A stretch of 64,000 nucleotides of DNA from Haliscomenobacter sp. (GCA_016713275.1 JADJPL010000001.1:186001-250000); one strand, 5' to 3'. Numbered from the stretch's first letter, positions 55,379 through 64,000 are shown. Notes: generated by a model not told the origin, from the sequence alone. Numbers and translations: made by a program.

Positions 55379-57852
55379 GGCGCAAGTTGACCGAAGGTAT
55401 ATCCTCTCGCTTTTAACTCGCGGATCAGCGGGCCAAGGTAGGGATAGAACTTGTCCTTCCGGCGGGCATCCGTGCCGATATGCAGCAGCAGGTAGGCGCC
55501 GTTCAAACCGGTATCCTGTTTTTTTTCGGCGTCCAAAATCCGCTGAAGAATATCCGCACTGCTCCGGTAGTTGGCCAGTTCAGGCCAGGTGTAATCGGCG
55601 TTGGTACCCGTTCCCGGGGTGAAATTGATCAGCTTCACGCCGGCGCCGGCACTCCATTGCGCTACCGTCTGATTATACCATTCGAACGGAGGAATAAAAT
55701 AGGGCGCCGCCTCTTTGGCAATACCCAGCTTCTCCAATTCGGTATAATTGGCTTTCAGATCCGAGATAAAGCCGTCTTTGGTTACGAGAAGGGAATCGCG
55801 GTTTTCCCAGGAACAATACAACAGGTGCTTGTCGGAGTGAGGGCCAATATAATGGCCGGCTTTTTTTAAGGAGCGCGTTTCTTTGGGAAACCTTCGGAGG
55901 AAATCTCCGGTAAAGAAAAAACTGGCAGCCACCTTTTCTTTTCTCAAGGTTTTCTGAATCATGGCGGCGCCATCTGCGGCATCGTGGCCGGTAAAAAACA
56001 GAAATACTTCTTTTCTGGATAAATCCCCCCGGACGACTGCCCCCTGGGCCTCCCGGATTCCACGCTCCAGATCCCTGCTCCCGGCGTTTTCCAAAGCGGA
56101 AAGGTAGTACGTCAGGCAAGCGGTCCCGTCCATGGTGGGTTCGTTGGAGGAATAGTCCCCATAGTCGTCGTGGTAAATGACCAGAGGCGATTGAAAGGCG
56201 GCGTACTCATCTTCCTGATATAGGGTGATGCCGATCAGCTTATTCCAAATGGAGCCGTAGATGGGCCCGTCTACCAACCCGCCGTCAATGGGATATTGGT
56301 AGAGGTGGGTGAACGCCGAATGCGGATCTTTCGGATAGATCCCGTTTTCGGGCAACCCGATGACCATGCTGGTTCCCCAGGGGTTGCAGCCAAACAGCCA
56401 GTCGCGAAGCGCAGCCTCCATTTCCAGATAGGTGGGGTCGCCGCTGAGTTCATGATACAGGCGGCATTGGGTAAGCATGGCGGTGACGAGGTTATTGCTG
56501 CACCAGATAAAAGGCACGCCAAAAAGGAAGGGGTTGGTTTTTCCTCGCTGCCAGACGCTGTCGATCCCTCTGCGCATGAAGTCCTGGAAGGCTTTGGACG
56601 TGGAAGGGGCTGCATTTTTAGCGACCACATAATGGCCCATATTCATAAACGGATACCATTGGTAGTGCCTGGCGGTATCTGCCCCCATCCAGGGAGTAAC
56701 GGGCTCGGCTTCTCCATACCCGATAGCCTCCCGAAGGAGATCGGTTCGAGGTTGGATCTCGTATAGTTGGGCGGCGGCGAGCTCCATATCGTCTACCCAG
56801 TTGTCTTCTTCGTAAAAATAGGGCGCCCGGCAGGGGGCGGTTTGGGTATTGCCCGGCTTGGTTTTGCCGAACGCATAGGCGTCCAGCGCTTTTGGGACGA
56901 GCGATGAAGCGTATTCCGGATAAAACGGAGCGAGCACCTGGCTGCCTAACGCATAAGAAGAAGCGAATTTCCCGGCAGAAGAGGAGACGCCCTGCGTGCG
57001 GTTTTTGTATCGAAAGGCGCCCTGGGGCGTTCCGGTAATAAAATAGGCAGGCCGGGCAAAGCCTTTATCTGTTGCATAAAGGACGGAATCTTCCGTGGGC
57101 AGGCGCATTTTCAGGTGATCCCGGTCGTCGGCAAGCTGGTTGTAGTACTCCCCGGGGCCGGGGTTCATCTTGAGCAGCCAGTCCATGCCCCATTTGGCTT
57201 CGTCCAGAATATCGGGAATCCCGTTCGCTCCGGGTAGCCCGGAAGCGTCGTGCGCGTCGCCGAAATGCTCCGGATGTTGCTTATAGGCAAACAGCATTTG
57301 AAAAACCGCGTTGGCGGAGGTCGGGAGGTACTGGAGGTAGTCGGAAGCATCGTGCCAACCGCCCGACACGTCGATATACGTAGAGTCTTTAGCGGGGTCT
57401 GGGTGGTACACGATAAACCCGTCTTGGGTATGACAGCTATCGCGGAGATAGGGGTTGTACCCGCTGCGTTGCTGGCGCATGTAGCGGAGTAAAACATCGG
57501 CGCTGCCTGCATACACCTCCGGCCCAATGCGGAAAACAGGAGATTTTATGCCAGCGGCCAGGATATAGAACGCCCCTTGGCGCTTGAAATCGCTGAAATC
57601 CAATCGCCACGACTGGTCGAAGGCTGCGTAAGCGCCATAAGCCCTTATTTTGGCGCTCCGGAAAACCTCTTTTTCCGTGAGGGCATCGTGCAGGCTGAAG
57701 TAGCTTACCTCCATAGGGCGTTGGCTTCCCAGAACGGCCACTTTGATCCCTTCGGGAAGATACCCCATCTGGTTAATCCGGACCCATGCGTTGGACTGTC
57801 CGGCGCCCATCAACGGAAGGGCGCCCAGCAGGACAACGAAAAATCGGTTCAT
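55375..57852 (-). CDS. Exported GH9 glycosidase fused to a polysaccharide-deacetylase-like domain
   Basis: The 825-residue protein has a signal peptide (1-19), a CelD-type Ig-like domain (about 22-110) and a GH9 catalytic (alpha/alpha)6 barrel (about 115-600). The barrel has the Asp pair in GGWHDASDYLQY (Asp168, Asp171), and the acid Glu is in YSSNEPTMDGTA. A NodB/CE4-like domain follows (about 630-825) with the HSDKH metal histidines, but motif 1 is FTGHDAADG, not FDDG. GH9 enzymes cleave beta-1,4-glucans and related polymers, some of them chitosan oligosaccharides. The deacetylase fusion points to a GlcNAc/GlcN-containing substrate, by inference. No T9SS sorting domain is visible. It follows the 1150-residue coiled-coil gene by 15 bases on the same strand. 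Confidence 0.9.
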   Translation of the reverse strand: MNRFFVVLLGALPLMGAGQSNAWVRINQMGYLPEGIKVAVLGSQRPMEVSYFSLHDALTEKEVFRSAKIRAYGAYAAFDQSWRLDFSDFKRQGAFYILAAGIKSPVFRIGPEVYAGSADVLLRYMRQQRSGYNPYLRDSCHTQDGFIVYHPDPAKDSTYIDVSGGWHDASDYLQYLPTSANAVFQMLFAYKQHPEHFGDAHDASGLPGANGIPDILDEAKWGMDWLLKMNPGPGEYYNQLADDRDHLKMRLPTEDSVLYATDKGFARPAYFITGTPQGAFRYKNRTQGVSSSAGKFASSYALGSQVLAPFYPEYASSLVPKALDAYAFGKTKPGNTQTAPCRAPYFYEEDNWVDDMELAAAQLYEIQPRTDLLREAIGYGEAEPVTPWMGADTARHYQWYPFMNMGHYVVAKNAAPSTSKAFQDFMRRGIDSVWQRGKTNPFLFGVPFIWCSNNLVTAMLTQCRLYHELSGDPTYLEMEAALRDWLFGCNPWGTSMVIGLPENGIYPKDPHSAFTHLYQYPIDGGLVDGPIYGSIWNKLIGITLYQEDEYAAFQSPLVIYHDDYGDYSSNEPTMDGTACLTYYLSALENAGSRDLERGIREAQGAVVRGDLSRKEVFLFFTGHDAADGAAMIQKTLRKEKVAASFFFTGDFLRRFPKETRSLKKAGHYIGPHSDKHLLYCSWENRDSLLVTKDGFISDLKANYTELEKLGIAKEAAPYFIPPFEWYNQTVAQWSAGAGVKLINFTPGTGTNADYTWPELANYRSSADILQRILDAEKKQDTGLNGAYLLLHIGTDARRKDKFYPYLGPLIRELKARGYTFGQLAP

Positions 57853-57867
57853 GGCAGGAACTCGCAT

Positions 57868-60800
57868 TTATCGGACCTTTTGAGTGGCAAAATTAAAGAT
57901 CGGCACGTCAACTCCTGCAAATAACAGCCAGCGCCAAGCTGAAGAGCGGGTTTCCAGCCCATTCGCCAGGGTGATTTTCCGGGCCCTGGGCCCGTACTGA
58001 CTGCCGACACCCAGAGAGAATGGCGACCTGGGGAGGTTCAACAGGAAGTACGCTCCCGGCGCAACCAGGTTTTCGAACGACAACTCCGGCAGCAAGCCGG
58101 CGTCCTGGTCTCCCAGCCGGAAGGAGGCGACGGCGCCCAGGTCGAGCATCGAAAACATCAGGGAATAGGAAGCGGACTGGCTTGATTTAAACTTCCAGCT
58201 CACGGCCACGCCGATGGGCATACTTAGCCCGATTGTATAGGCTTCTTTGGTGACCGCGTTGCCGTTGCTTAGCGCTTCGCGCCCTCCGGTTACCCCGAGG
58301 TATCCGTTAAAGGCCAGGTTAAAGGAATCCTCCCGCTTCACTCGGGAACTTCCCGGCGGAAGGGCGGCTGCGAGCAAGGCCCCTTTGACCTCTTCTGCCG
58401 TTTGGGCGGTGGCTACATTCGCCATAAAGGAGCCATAAAGCAGGAAATCGGAACGAAGTTTCTGCCAGCGTGCGCTGGACGCCTGGTCTTCCTGGCTTAC
58501 CAAACGAAAAAGCTCCACCAGGTTAAAGAGGGCAGACCCGTAGCGCTCGGCTTGAACGTTTTCAAACATCGACAGGGTCTGCCCTGTAATTTCGGGCAGT
58601 TGCCGAAGGTTTTTGAACAGCGTATCCCCTTCGGTCAGCGGGTTCTCGATCAGGGTATGGAGCAGGTCCATAGCAAGGCGTACCATAGGGAAATAATCCA
58701 TGAATTGGGGTTTCCGGTCCTGGATCACCTGGAGGCTGTCGCGCAGACGTTCTGTTTCGTGGGCTACCTCAATGAATTTGGACGTAATAGCTGCCACGCT
58801 GCGCGGACTAAGCCTGCTTTGAGCCGACAGGTTCTGGAGCCGTTCCTGAACGACGCCGAGAAACAGGTCTCTGGTGCGGTCGCTGCGCATCAGTTCGCGG
58901 AAGGCATCGGGAGCTAAATAGCGGTTTTTGCCAAACGAGGCGGCGGATTCCTCCGGGCTGATCCGCAAGCAGGCCAGTAAGCGGCTACTCATTTCAACAA
59001 CATTTTCCATAAGCAGGGTTTCTTCCCGGGCTTTGGATAACTTCCGGTTGTGCTGCTGGTCTATTGCTTCCAATAACGCCTTTATCCGGGCTGAGCGTTG
59101 CAGAACGACGTCCAGGCGCCGCGTTTCTTCTGAAGGGGCGGCAGGGGTAGTTTCTCCAGAGGAATGCATCGCAGTCAGCGGAGGCAGCAACGCGCTGGGG
59201 CGGCCCGATTTCTTCTCCAGGGCAAGCAAGCGTTCCTGAATCCAGGTGATCGCCTGAAGGAGCTGTTCTTTGACGCGGGCTATCTCGTCTTGCATGGGTT
59301 CTGGCTCAAGCGACCGGGAAATCAGCCAGGATGGGTCGTTCTGGGGCGTCAGGGCGCCGCCCAGAAATTTCAGGGCGGCGATGTCTTCTTCGAGATCCTT
59401 GCGGTTGAGGGCTTCCCAAACCCGGGTCTCCGCTTCCAGGTTCTGAAGCAGGGTCGTTCTTTCCTGGTCCAGACTGTCGGCGCGCGCACGGATGGCCTGG
59501 GGCGTTGCCGCCTGGAATGCCTGGGTCAGGCGGGCGACTTCCTGCTCCACGCCTTCCAAATAGCGGAAATATTCCGCAAGAAAGGAAGGCATATCGACCG
59601 AGCCGGGCATTGGGTTGACGAGCTTCTTGCTAAGCTCGACTCCGCTGGCAATGAGTTGAAGGGAATCCGGCGCAGCCCCAAAAAACTGGGGATATTGGTC
59701 CAGTTTGGGGTAGCGCAGCAGTTGTTCGTAGTACCGCCTCCCTTCCAGTTGGCGTGGGATATTGCGCAACTGGTCGTGCCGGTCTTTGCCAAGCCAGAGT
59801 ACCAGGCGTTGGTCTCGTTGGGAAATTTCGGCGAGGTAAGCCTGGTAAAGGGCCTGATAGGTTTCCTGAGCGCCGATTTCTTCCGCGGCCAGTTGGAGTT
59901 CGAGAAAACCGGCGGATTCCAGGGCTACGTTTTTCTGGAGAATCTGTTTGCTCAGCAAGTCCAGTTCGCTGCTGAGCATCTGGATCTCCGACTGGAGCGT
60001 CTGTAGGTCTGGTTTGGCGGCCCCGGATTCTGCCAGCACCCGGTTTCCCTGAAGGAACAATTGGCTTTCCCTGCGTTGGAGCCTTCCAAATACATTGTCG
60101 AGCAACGTGTCCAGCGCAATGCCCTGATAGGCCATCGACGCGATGTCATAAAAGAGGGCCAGGTTGTAGACCGAACTCGTGTTTTGCAGGTTTCGGTAGG
60201 GCTCTAAATCCAGTAAGCCGTGGAGATGAAGCCCAAGGCCGCGCAGGTCGCGCACGAAAGTTTCCCGCGCCAGGGGAAGCATGCTTTTATATCTGGAAAG
60301 GTCGGCTTTGGCGCCAAAAAAATCGCAGGTTTCAGGGAACAGAACGCAGAGTTCCTTAATTCCGCCTCCGGAACCGACGTTATGCTGCATCCGTTCCAGG
60401 AAGGAAACGCTGAATTCTTCTTTTGCCCGTTCGATAATAAAATCGGTAAGCCCGGCCGCAATAGCCGTAGCATTGAACCCCTCGGCCTGACGTTTCACTT
60501 GCAGGCGGTCGCCGGCTTGGCGCAGATCCATAGCCGCATCCGCAATGACGGGTTCCCGATAGTTCTTCTCCATGTCCTGAAGGGAAAAGTAGGATAAAGA
60601 AGGGGCGGGCGGTTCGGGGGTGGCGGCAGCGAGGACCGGCATATTTTCCTTCAGCGCGATGGCCTCCCGGTTGAGCGTTTCCGCTAACGCCATGGCAAGC
60701 GGATGGCCGGAAGGGATTTCCGATAGCCGGAGCGGGCCGAGCTGGTTGCGGAGAAAGGGGTTTTCTTCCAGGGTAGACGAAAGGGTTCTCCATGCAGCAA

Positions 60801-61320
60801 ACCCAAGGGGTAAAGGCTGCTTTTCCAAATGGCCGGCCACATGGGTCAGGCGGGTGAAAATGGCCGCCGCTTCGTTTTTCCAGAATACCTGCTCTATGGA
60901 TGGGGCTCCTTTTTCGTAGATCCGAATCCAGAAGGGCGTGTTTTCTATTCGGAGCGTATTTTCGCCCTTTAAAGCGGCCTGCTCCTGCCCGTACTGCAAA
61001 ACCAGCCCCGATAACCCATCCACGTCCTGGATCTCGTACACCCCGGATGCGAGGAGGGCTACCATACCGTGAGGGCCTTTTCGGATAATGCCCAGCTCTT
61101 TTCCTTCCGTTTCCGCTATACCGCCGGATAACCCTTCCACAAAGAAAACCGGAAGAAAAACGTCTGTTTCCCCCTGGAACCGAAGCATGGGAAGAGGCTG
61201 GTTTTGGAGGGCGCTGTCGAGGTAGGCGATGGACGCGCGCACAGAAGACTGGCCGTTCAGGGCGATCAAGCCAAGGAAAAGGAATATAGGAACGGCAAAA
61301 AAACGAATCAGAGATTTCAT
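57868..61320 (-). CDS. Large exported coiled-coil protein, unknown function
   Basis: The 1150-residue protein starts MKSLIRFFAVPIFLFLGLIA, a signal peptide ending in LNGQ. The N-terminal 200 residues are beta-rich, and the long middle (about 250-1000) is helical with several coiled coils (LQTLQSEIQMLSSELDLLSK, QERTTLLQNLEAETR). The last 150 residues alternate hydrophobic and polar residues with GYLGVTGGREAL, GLSMPIGVAVSWKF and FAGVDVPIF, as in an outer-membrane beta-barrel. I recognise no family. It lies 15 bases before the GH9 gene, so they are probably one operon. A role in anchoring or in surface handling of polysaccharide is possible but only inferred. Confidence 0.8.
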   Translation of the reverse strand: MKSLIRFFAVPIFLFLGLIALNGQSSVRASIAYLDSALQNQPLPMLRFQGETDVFLPVFFVEGLSGGIAETEGKELGIIRKGPHGMVALLASGVYEIQDVDGLSGLVLQYGQEQAALKGENTLRIENTPFWIRIYEKGAPSIEQVFWKNEAAAIFTRLTHVAGHLEKQPLPLGFAAWRTLSSTLEENPFLRNQLGPLRLSEIPSGHPLAMALAETLNREAIALKENMPVLAAATPEPPAPSLSYFSLQDMEKNYREPVIADAAMDLRQAGDRLQVKRQAEGFNATAIAAGLTDFIIERAKEEFSVSFLERMQHNVGSGGGIKELCVLFPETCDFFGAKADLSRYKSMLPLARETFVRDLRGLGLHLHGLLDLEPYRNLQNTSSVYNLALFYDIASMAYQGIALDTLLDNVFGRLQRRESQLFLQGNRVLAESGAAKPDLQTLQSEIQMLSSELDLLSKQILQKNVALESAGFLELQLAAEEIGAQETYQALYQAYLAEISQRDQRLVLWLGKDRHDQLRNIPRQLEGRRYYEQLLRYPKLDQYPQFFGAAPDSLQLIASGVELSKKLVNPMPGSVDMPSFLAEYFRYLEGVEQEVARLTQAFQAATPQAIRARADSLDQERTTLLQNLEAETRVWEALNRKDLEEDIAALKFLGGALTPQNDPSWLISRSLEPEPMQDEIARVKEQLLQAITWIQERLLALEKKSGRPSALLPPLTAMHSSGETTPAAPSEETRRLDVVLQRSARIKALLEAIDQQHNRKLSKAREETLLMENVVEMSSRLLACLRISPEESAASFGKNRYLAPDAFRELMRSDRTRDLFLGVVQERLQNLSAQSRLSPRSVAAITSKFIEVAHETERLRDSLQVIQDRKPQFMDYFPMVRLAMDLLHTLIENPLTEGDTLFKNLRQLPEITGQTLSMFENVQAERYGSALFNLVELFRLVSQEDQASSARWQKLRSDFLLYGSFMANVATAQTAEEVKGALLAAALPPGSSRVKREDSFNLAFNGYLGVTGGREALSNGNAVTKEAYTIGLSMPIGVAVSWKFKSSQSASYSLMFSMLDLGAVASFRLGDQDAGLLPELSFENLVAPGAYFLLNLPRSPFSLGVGSQYGPRARKITLANGLETRSSAWRWLLFAGVDVPIFNFATQKVR

Positions 61321-61421
61321 GGCCCTGCATTTTTGGAGATGGTGAGAAAAGGGAAACCCGCCCAAAAAGAGAGTAGAACGGGTTTGGCCGTTATCCAGGA
61401 TCAGGGAGGATTCCCCGGAGG

Positions 61422-61781
61422 CTAGCCCAGATCGAGAGGGTCTACCCCATTTTCTGCGAGCTTCAACCGGACCAGCGCGATTTTTTCTTTGATATAGGTA
61501 TTCAGCTGATCGGTGGCCGCCAGTACCAGGGGTTGTTCGTGGTCGATCCCGTAAAGGATAACGTCTTTTATCTTTCCGGCAAATTCCAGCTCGGGGTCGG
61601 TGATCATATCCGTGTCTTCCAATAATAGCCCGGTGAACTTAATGAACCACCCCGCCAGGTCTTTGCGCTTGGGATCCAGTTTTTCCTTGATGCCGGGTTT
61701 GATCACAGTGCCTGCGGAAAAGTGGTTGAGGGTGCGGACGATCTTCCGGATCGCTTCGATCATTAATATATCCTTATCCAT
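61422..61781 (-). CDS. Small helical protein, unknown function
   Basis: The 119-residue protein starts MDKDILMIEAIRKIVRTLNH and is predicted mainly helical and charged, with no signal or membrane segment. It contains a PKRKDLAGWFIKFTGLLLED stretch and ends NGVDPLDLG. No family is recognised. It precedes the 1150-residue protein by about 100 bases on the same strand and may be in the same transcript. Codon use looks like that of its neighbours, which supports a real gene. Confidence 0.65.
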   Translation of the reverse strand: MDKDILMIEAIRKIVRTLNHFSAGTVIKPGIKEKLDPKRKDLAGWFIKFTGLLLEDTDMITDPELEFAGKIKDVILYGIDHEQPLVLAATDQLNTYIKEKIALVRLKLAENGVDPLDLG

Positions 61782-61897
61782 AGATTTCAGGTTTAACGTT
61801 GAGGAAGTCTTTTCGTCGGAAGAGAAAAGCCATAGCTGTCAATGATTTCGAAAAATAGGAAATTATCCCGTAGATTTGAAAGTAGTTGTGCAGGAAA

Positions 61898-62055
61898 GGG
61901 ACCTGTCTCAAAAGACCACTCTTTGCCACCGGCATGAAATTTTATTTTCTTTTTTCAATTCAAATAAAAAATTGCTTTGCAATTTTTTATTTGAATTGAA
62001 AAAAGAAAATATTTTTTGGCTGCCAGGGGCGAAAACGGTCTTTTGAGACAGCCCC
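61898..62055. mobile_element. Foldback MITE with IS1182-like ends
   Basis: CTGTCTCAAAAGACC at 61903-61917 is repeated inverted at 62037-62051, and the flanking G/C runs extend the match. These ends resemble the GGGGCTGTCTCAAAAG termini of IS1182-type insertion sequences. Inside, two perfect 32-base arms (61944-61975 and 61979-62010) with a three-base loop form a second hairpin. There is no coding capacity, so it is a non-autonomous element of about 150 bases. Target duplication is unclear. Confidence 0.75.
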
Positions 62056-62123
62056 GCCGGCAAACGTCCAACCTGAAGGGGCTTGCCTGTAGGTTGGGCT
62101 AATTCCTCAAATGCGTTTCAGGT

Positions 62124-62429
62124 ATGGAAAATTTGGCCAATTGGATCTCTGGGAATCTCGACCGGACCGTGACCGGGCTGTCGACGTTTGTTATTCTACT
62201 TTTTTTATCCTGGTTCGTCCCCAGGTTGATTCGCTCGTATCGCAAAGGAATCGGTAGCCGGGAAATCCCCCCTTTACCTCCGATGGACCTCCCGGAACAA
62301 GCCCGTTTTTTCACCGCCGATTCCCGGGGCGCTGACTTGGCAGAAGCAAAGAAACCGTCCCTGCCGGAAATTCCTTTGAGCGAGGAGGACCGCAAGCGGG
62401 CCCAGGCTTTTTGGGATGAAGAGAACTGA
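62124..62429 (+). CDS. Small membrane-anchored protein, unknown function
   Basis: The 101-residue protein has one membrane helix (about 18-36, LSTFVILLFLSWFVPRLI), then a basic stretch and an acidic, proline-rich cytoplasmic-like tail (EIPPLPPMDLPEQARFF, then LSEEDRKRAQAFWDEEN). No family recognised. It sits between a MITE and a repeat block and is co-oriented with the MoxR gene 198 bases downstream. Codon use and composition support a real gene. Confidence 0.65.
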   Translation: MENLANWISGNLDRTVTGLSTFVILLFLSWFVPRLIRSYRKGIGSREIPPLPPMDLPEQARFFTADSRGADLAEAKKPSLPEIPLSEEDRKRAQAFWDEEN

Positions 62430-62520
62430 CGGGGGACGGGGGACGGTTGACGGTTGACGGGGACGGTTGACGGTTGACGGGAGACGGGAGACGGGGAAGG
62501 GGGACGGTGGACGGGGGCAG
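62428..62520. repeat. Heptanucleotide repeat block (GACGGTT/GACGGGG units)
   Basis: About twelve seven-base units GACGGTT, GACGGGG and GACGGGA directly follow the stop of the small membrane protein. They are the reverse complement of the CCGTCCC and CCGTCTC units at 25.2 and 32.8 kb. Confidence 0.9.
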
Positions 62521-62626
62521 TAATGGAAATAGGAGGAGGCAGGTGGTGGGGCAATAAGCCGAATTGACCGTTTCGTATGAGGGGCGGTTGGTTTTTTTCT
62601 TTCCTTCGTTATGGAATGAACACGAT

Positions 62627-63709
62627 ATGAATACGATTCTTCGCCCTCATGCAGAGGTTGAATTCGCGGAAGAGCTGGCGCTTTTGGCGGCTCAGGATAC
62701 TACCCAGCGGCGTCCGGAAGGGTGGAGGCTGTCGCCCCAGGCGGTGGTAACGTATATTCTGGGGGGCAAGCTCCCTAACGGGCAGCCGATTACTCCGAAA
62801 TATTACGGGGATCGCAGGTTGGTTGAAATTGCCGTAGCGACCTTAGTTACCGACAGAGCCCTGCTTCTGGTAGGCTTGCCCGGGACGGCAAAAACCTGGC
62901 TGGCGGAACACCTTGCAGCCGCTATCAGCGGCGATTCCAGTTTGCTGGTCCAGGGCACTGCCGGGCAAAGCGAAGATGCGCTGAGGTATACCTGGAATTA
63001 TGCGCGCCTGCTCACGGAGGGACCTAGCCCTGCGGCGCTGGTCCCCAGTCCGGTGATGCGCGCCATGCAGGAAGGGAAGCTGGCTCGGGTGGAAGAACTT
63101 ACGCGGATGCCGTCCGAAGTACAGGACTCTCTGATCACCACCCTATCTGAGAAGATCATGCCGGTGCCGGAATTAAACACGGAAGTACAAGCCGTAAGGG
63201 GGTTTAACTTGATCGCTACGTCCAACGACCGGGATCGAGGCGTGAACGAGTTGTCCGGAGCGTTAAAGCGCCGGTTCAATACCGTAGTGATGCCCCTTCC
63301 GGCTTCGCTGGAGGAAGAGGTGCTTATCGTGCAGCGAAGGGTGGACCAGTTGGGCGCCGCGCTCGATTTGCCTCCCGGCGCCACCCCGGTGGAAGAGATC
63401 CGCAGGTTGGTAACTATTTTCCGGGAGCTGCGCAGCGGAAAAACCGAAGACGGCAAAAGGCAGCTCAAATCGCCCGACAGTACCCTGAGTACCGCCGAGG
63501 CGATTTCCGTGATTCATAGCGGGCAAGCCCTCGCCGTTCACTTTGGCGACGGGACGCTTCGCGCCGGCGACCTCGCCGCCGCGCTCGCTGGCGCCATTGT
63601 CAAAGACCCTTCCCGCGATCAGGCAGCCTGGAAGGAATACCTGGAAACAGTGGTCAAAACCAGAGCGGAGTGGAAAGACCTGTATCAGAAGTGCAGGGAA
63701 TTGGGGTGA
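62627..63709 (+). CDS. MoxR-type AAA+ ATPase
   Basis: The 360-residue protein starts MNTILRPHAEVEFAEELALL. It has a MoxR AAA+ module: Walker A VGLPGTAKTWLAEHLA, the QGTAGQSEDALRYTWNYARLL segment, Walker B-like VEELTRMPSEVQDSLI, sensor 1 NLIATSNDRDRGVNELSGAL and Arg finger LKRRFN. The QGTAG version belongs to the MoxR subgroup that is usually encoded with DUF5682, SWIM zinc-finger and vWA proteins, a multi-gene chaperone-like system. Here the next gene is on the opposite strand, so the usual partners are not next to it. MoxR proteins act as chaperones for metal insertion or complex assembly. Confidence 0.88.
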   Translation: MNTILRPHAEVEFAEELALLAAQDTTQRRPEGWRLSPQAVVTYILGGKLPNGQPITPKYYGDRRLVEIAVATLVTDRALLLVGLPGTAKTWLAEHLAAAISGDSSLLVQGTAGQSEDALRYTWNYARLLTEGPSPAALVPSPVMRAMQEGKLARVEELTRMPSEVQDSLITTLSEKIMPVPELNTEVQAVRGFNLIATSNDRDRGVNELSGALKRRFNTVVMPLPASLEEEVLIVQRRVDQLGAALDLPPGATPVEEIRRLVTIFRELRSGKTEDGKRQLKSPDSTLSTAEAISVIHSGQALAVHFGDGTLRAGDLAAALAGAIVKDPSRDQAAWKEYLETVVKTRAEWKDLYQKCRELG

Positions 63710-63714
63710 AATTT

Positions 63715-64000
63715 CTACCCGTGCCTGCTCATCCGGTCCGCGGCAGGGCTCATCCATGCCATGAGCAAGGCGCATACCACAAAGACATACCCAAACAGGG
63801 CATTGTGGTGAGAAATCGGGATGGCGCTAAGAGCGATCGCCAGTCCAATGAGCCAAACGAGGTGGCCGTAGAGGTGAAACCCCCGGCTTGGCAGCTCTTG
63901 GGCAGGCCATTTTCCCGTAACCAGGGGAAGCAGCCACTTGCGGTCTGCATAAAGCAGCCAGAGGTTCATTGCTAACAAGCCCGCCAGGACGTAAGGCGTT
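63715..64000 (-). CDS. Integral membrane protein, partial at window end
   Basis: The frame runs from beyond 64000 to a stop at 63715, giving 94 visible residues with about three membrane segments (YVLAGLLAMNLWLLYA, GHLVWLIGLAIALSAIPI, NALFGYVFVVCALLMAWM). The start is outside the window. No family recognised. It is convergent with the MoxR gene, 5 bases apart. Confidence 0.65.
   Translation of the reverse strand, partial: TPYVLAGLLAMNLWLLYADRKWLLPLVTGKWPAQELPSRGFHLYGHLVWLIGLAIALSAIPISHHNALFGYVFVVCALLMAWMSPAADRMSRHG

Overview
The window looks like the chromosome of a Bacteroidota bacterium, most like the Saprospiraceae/Haliscomenobacter group. Signs of this are a type IX secretion (T9SS) sorting domain on a secreted protein, several -7 promoter boxes of the Bacteroidota form TAnnTTTG, a DUF4294 gene, a 7TMR-DISM adenylate cyclase, a eukaryote-like IleRS and mid-range GC. 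No tRNA, rRNA or CRISPR array was seen. Many genes are interrupted by single-base indels. In at least seven places, including the essential genes ileS and gltA, one extra A or T in a homopolymer restores the frame, so much of the apparent pseudogenisation is probably sequencing or assembly error. I give such genes as one feature with the break point.

Layout. 1-3.3 kb: STAND-type ATPase joined to a 102-bp TPR tandem array, its 5' half corrupted. 3.8-5.1 kb: Sel1-repeat membrane protein. 5.3-8 kb: remains of a restriction/mobile locus (RadC, HsdS, AlbA-type regulator). 8.2-12.3 kb (+): adenylate cyclase, then a stand-alone homologue of the non-ferritin half of VioB/RebD. 16.7-12.3 kb (-): a compact operon of a Trp-repeat protein, YcaO, TfuA and a flavin-dependent tryptophan halogenase, which looks like an undescribed RiPP-type pathway. 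16.9-21.7 kb: exonuclease-RecQ-UvrD fusion helicase. 21.9-27 kb: tricorn-like protease, then molybdate-type ABC genes modC and modB. 27-35 kb: T9SS-exported protein, small envelope proteins, DUF1028 protein, a LolCD-like ABC pair (permease truncated) and a lipoprotein. 35-38.6 kb: ileS, preceded by an attenuator with a leader peptide carrying four consecutive Ile codons. 38.6-40.3 kb: SCP2 protein and two Hsp20 chaperones, the first with a sigma-54-like promoter. 40.3-55.4 kb: mostly housekeeping (DUF3109, citrate synthase, gcvH, tonB, aspS, hemA, DUF4294, OmpA, GlcD-type oxidoreductase, CNNM/CBS protein, ftcD, zinc ribbon). 55.4-64 kb: GH9-deacetylase fusion, a large exported coiled-coil protein, small proteins, a foldback MITE and a MoxR ATPase.

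The two strongest novel signals are the Trp-repeat/YcaO/TfuA/halogenase operon with the convergent VioB-like gene (10.3-16.8 kb), and the isoleucine attenuator before ileS (35.05-35.21 kb). A third theme is a set of intergenic heptanucleotide repeat cassettes that recur at six sites and abut two truncated genes.
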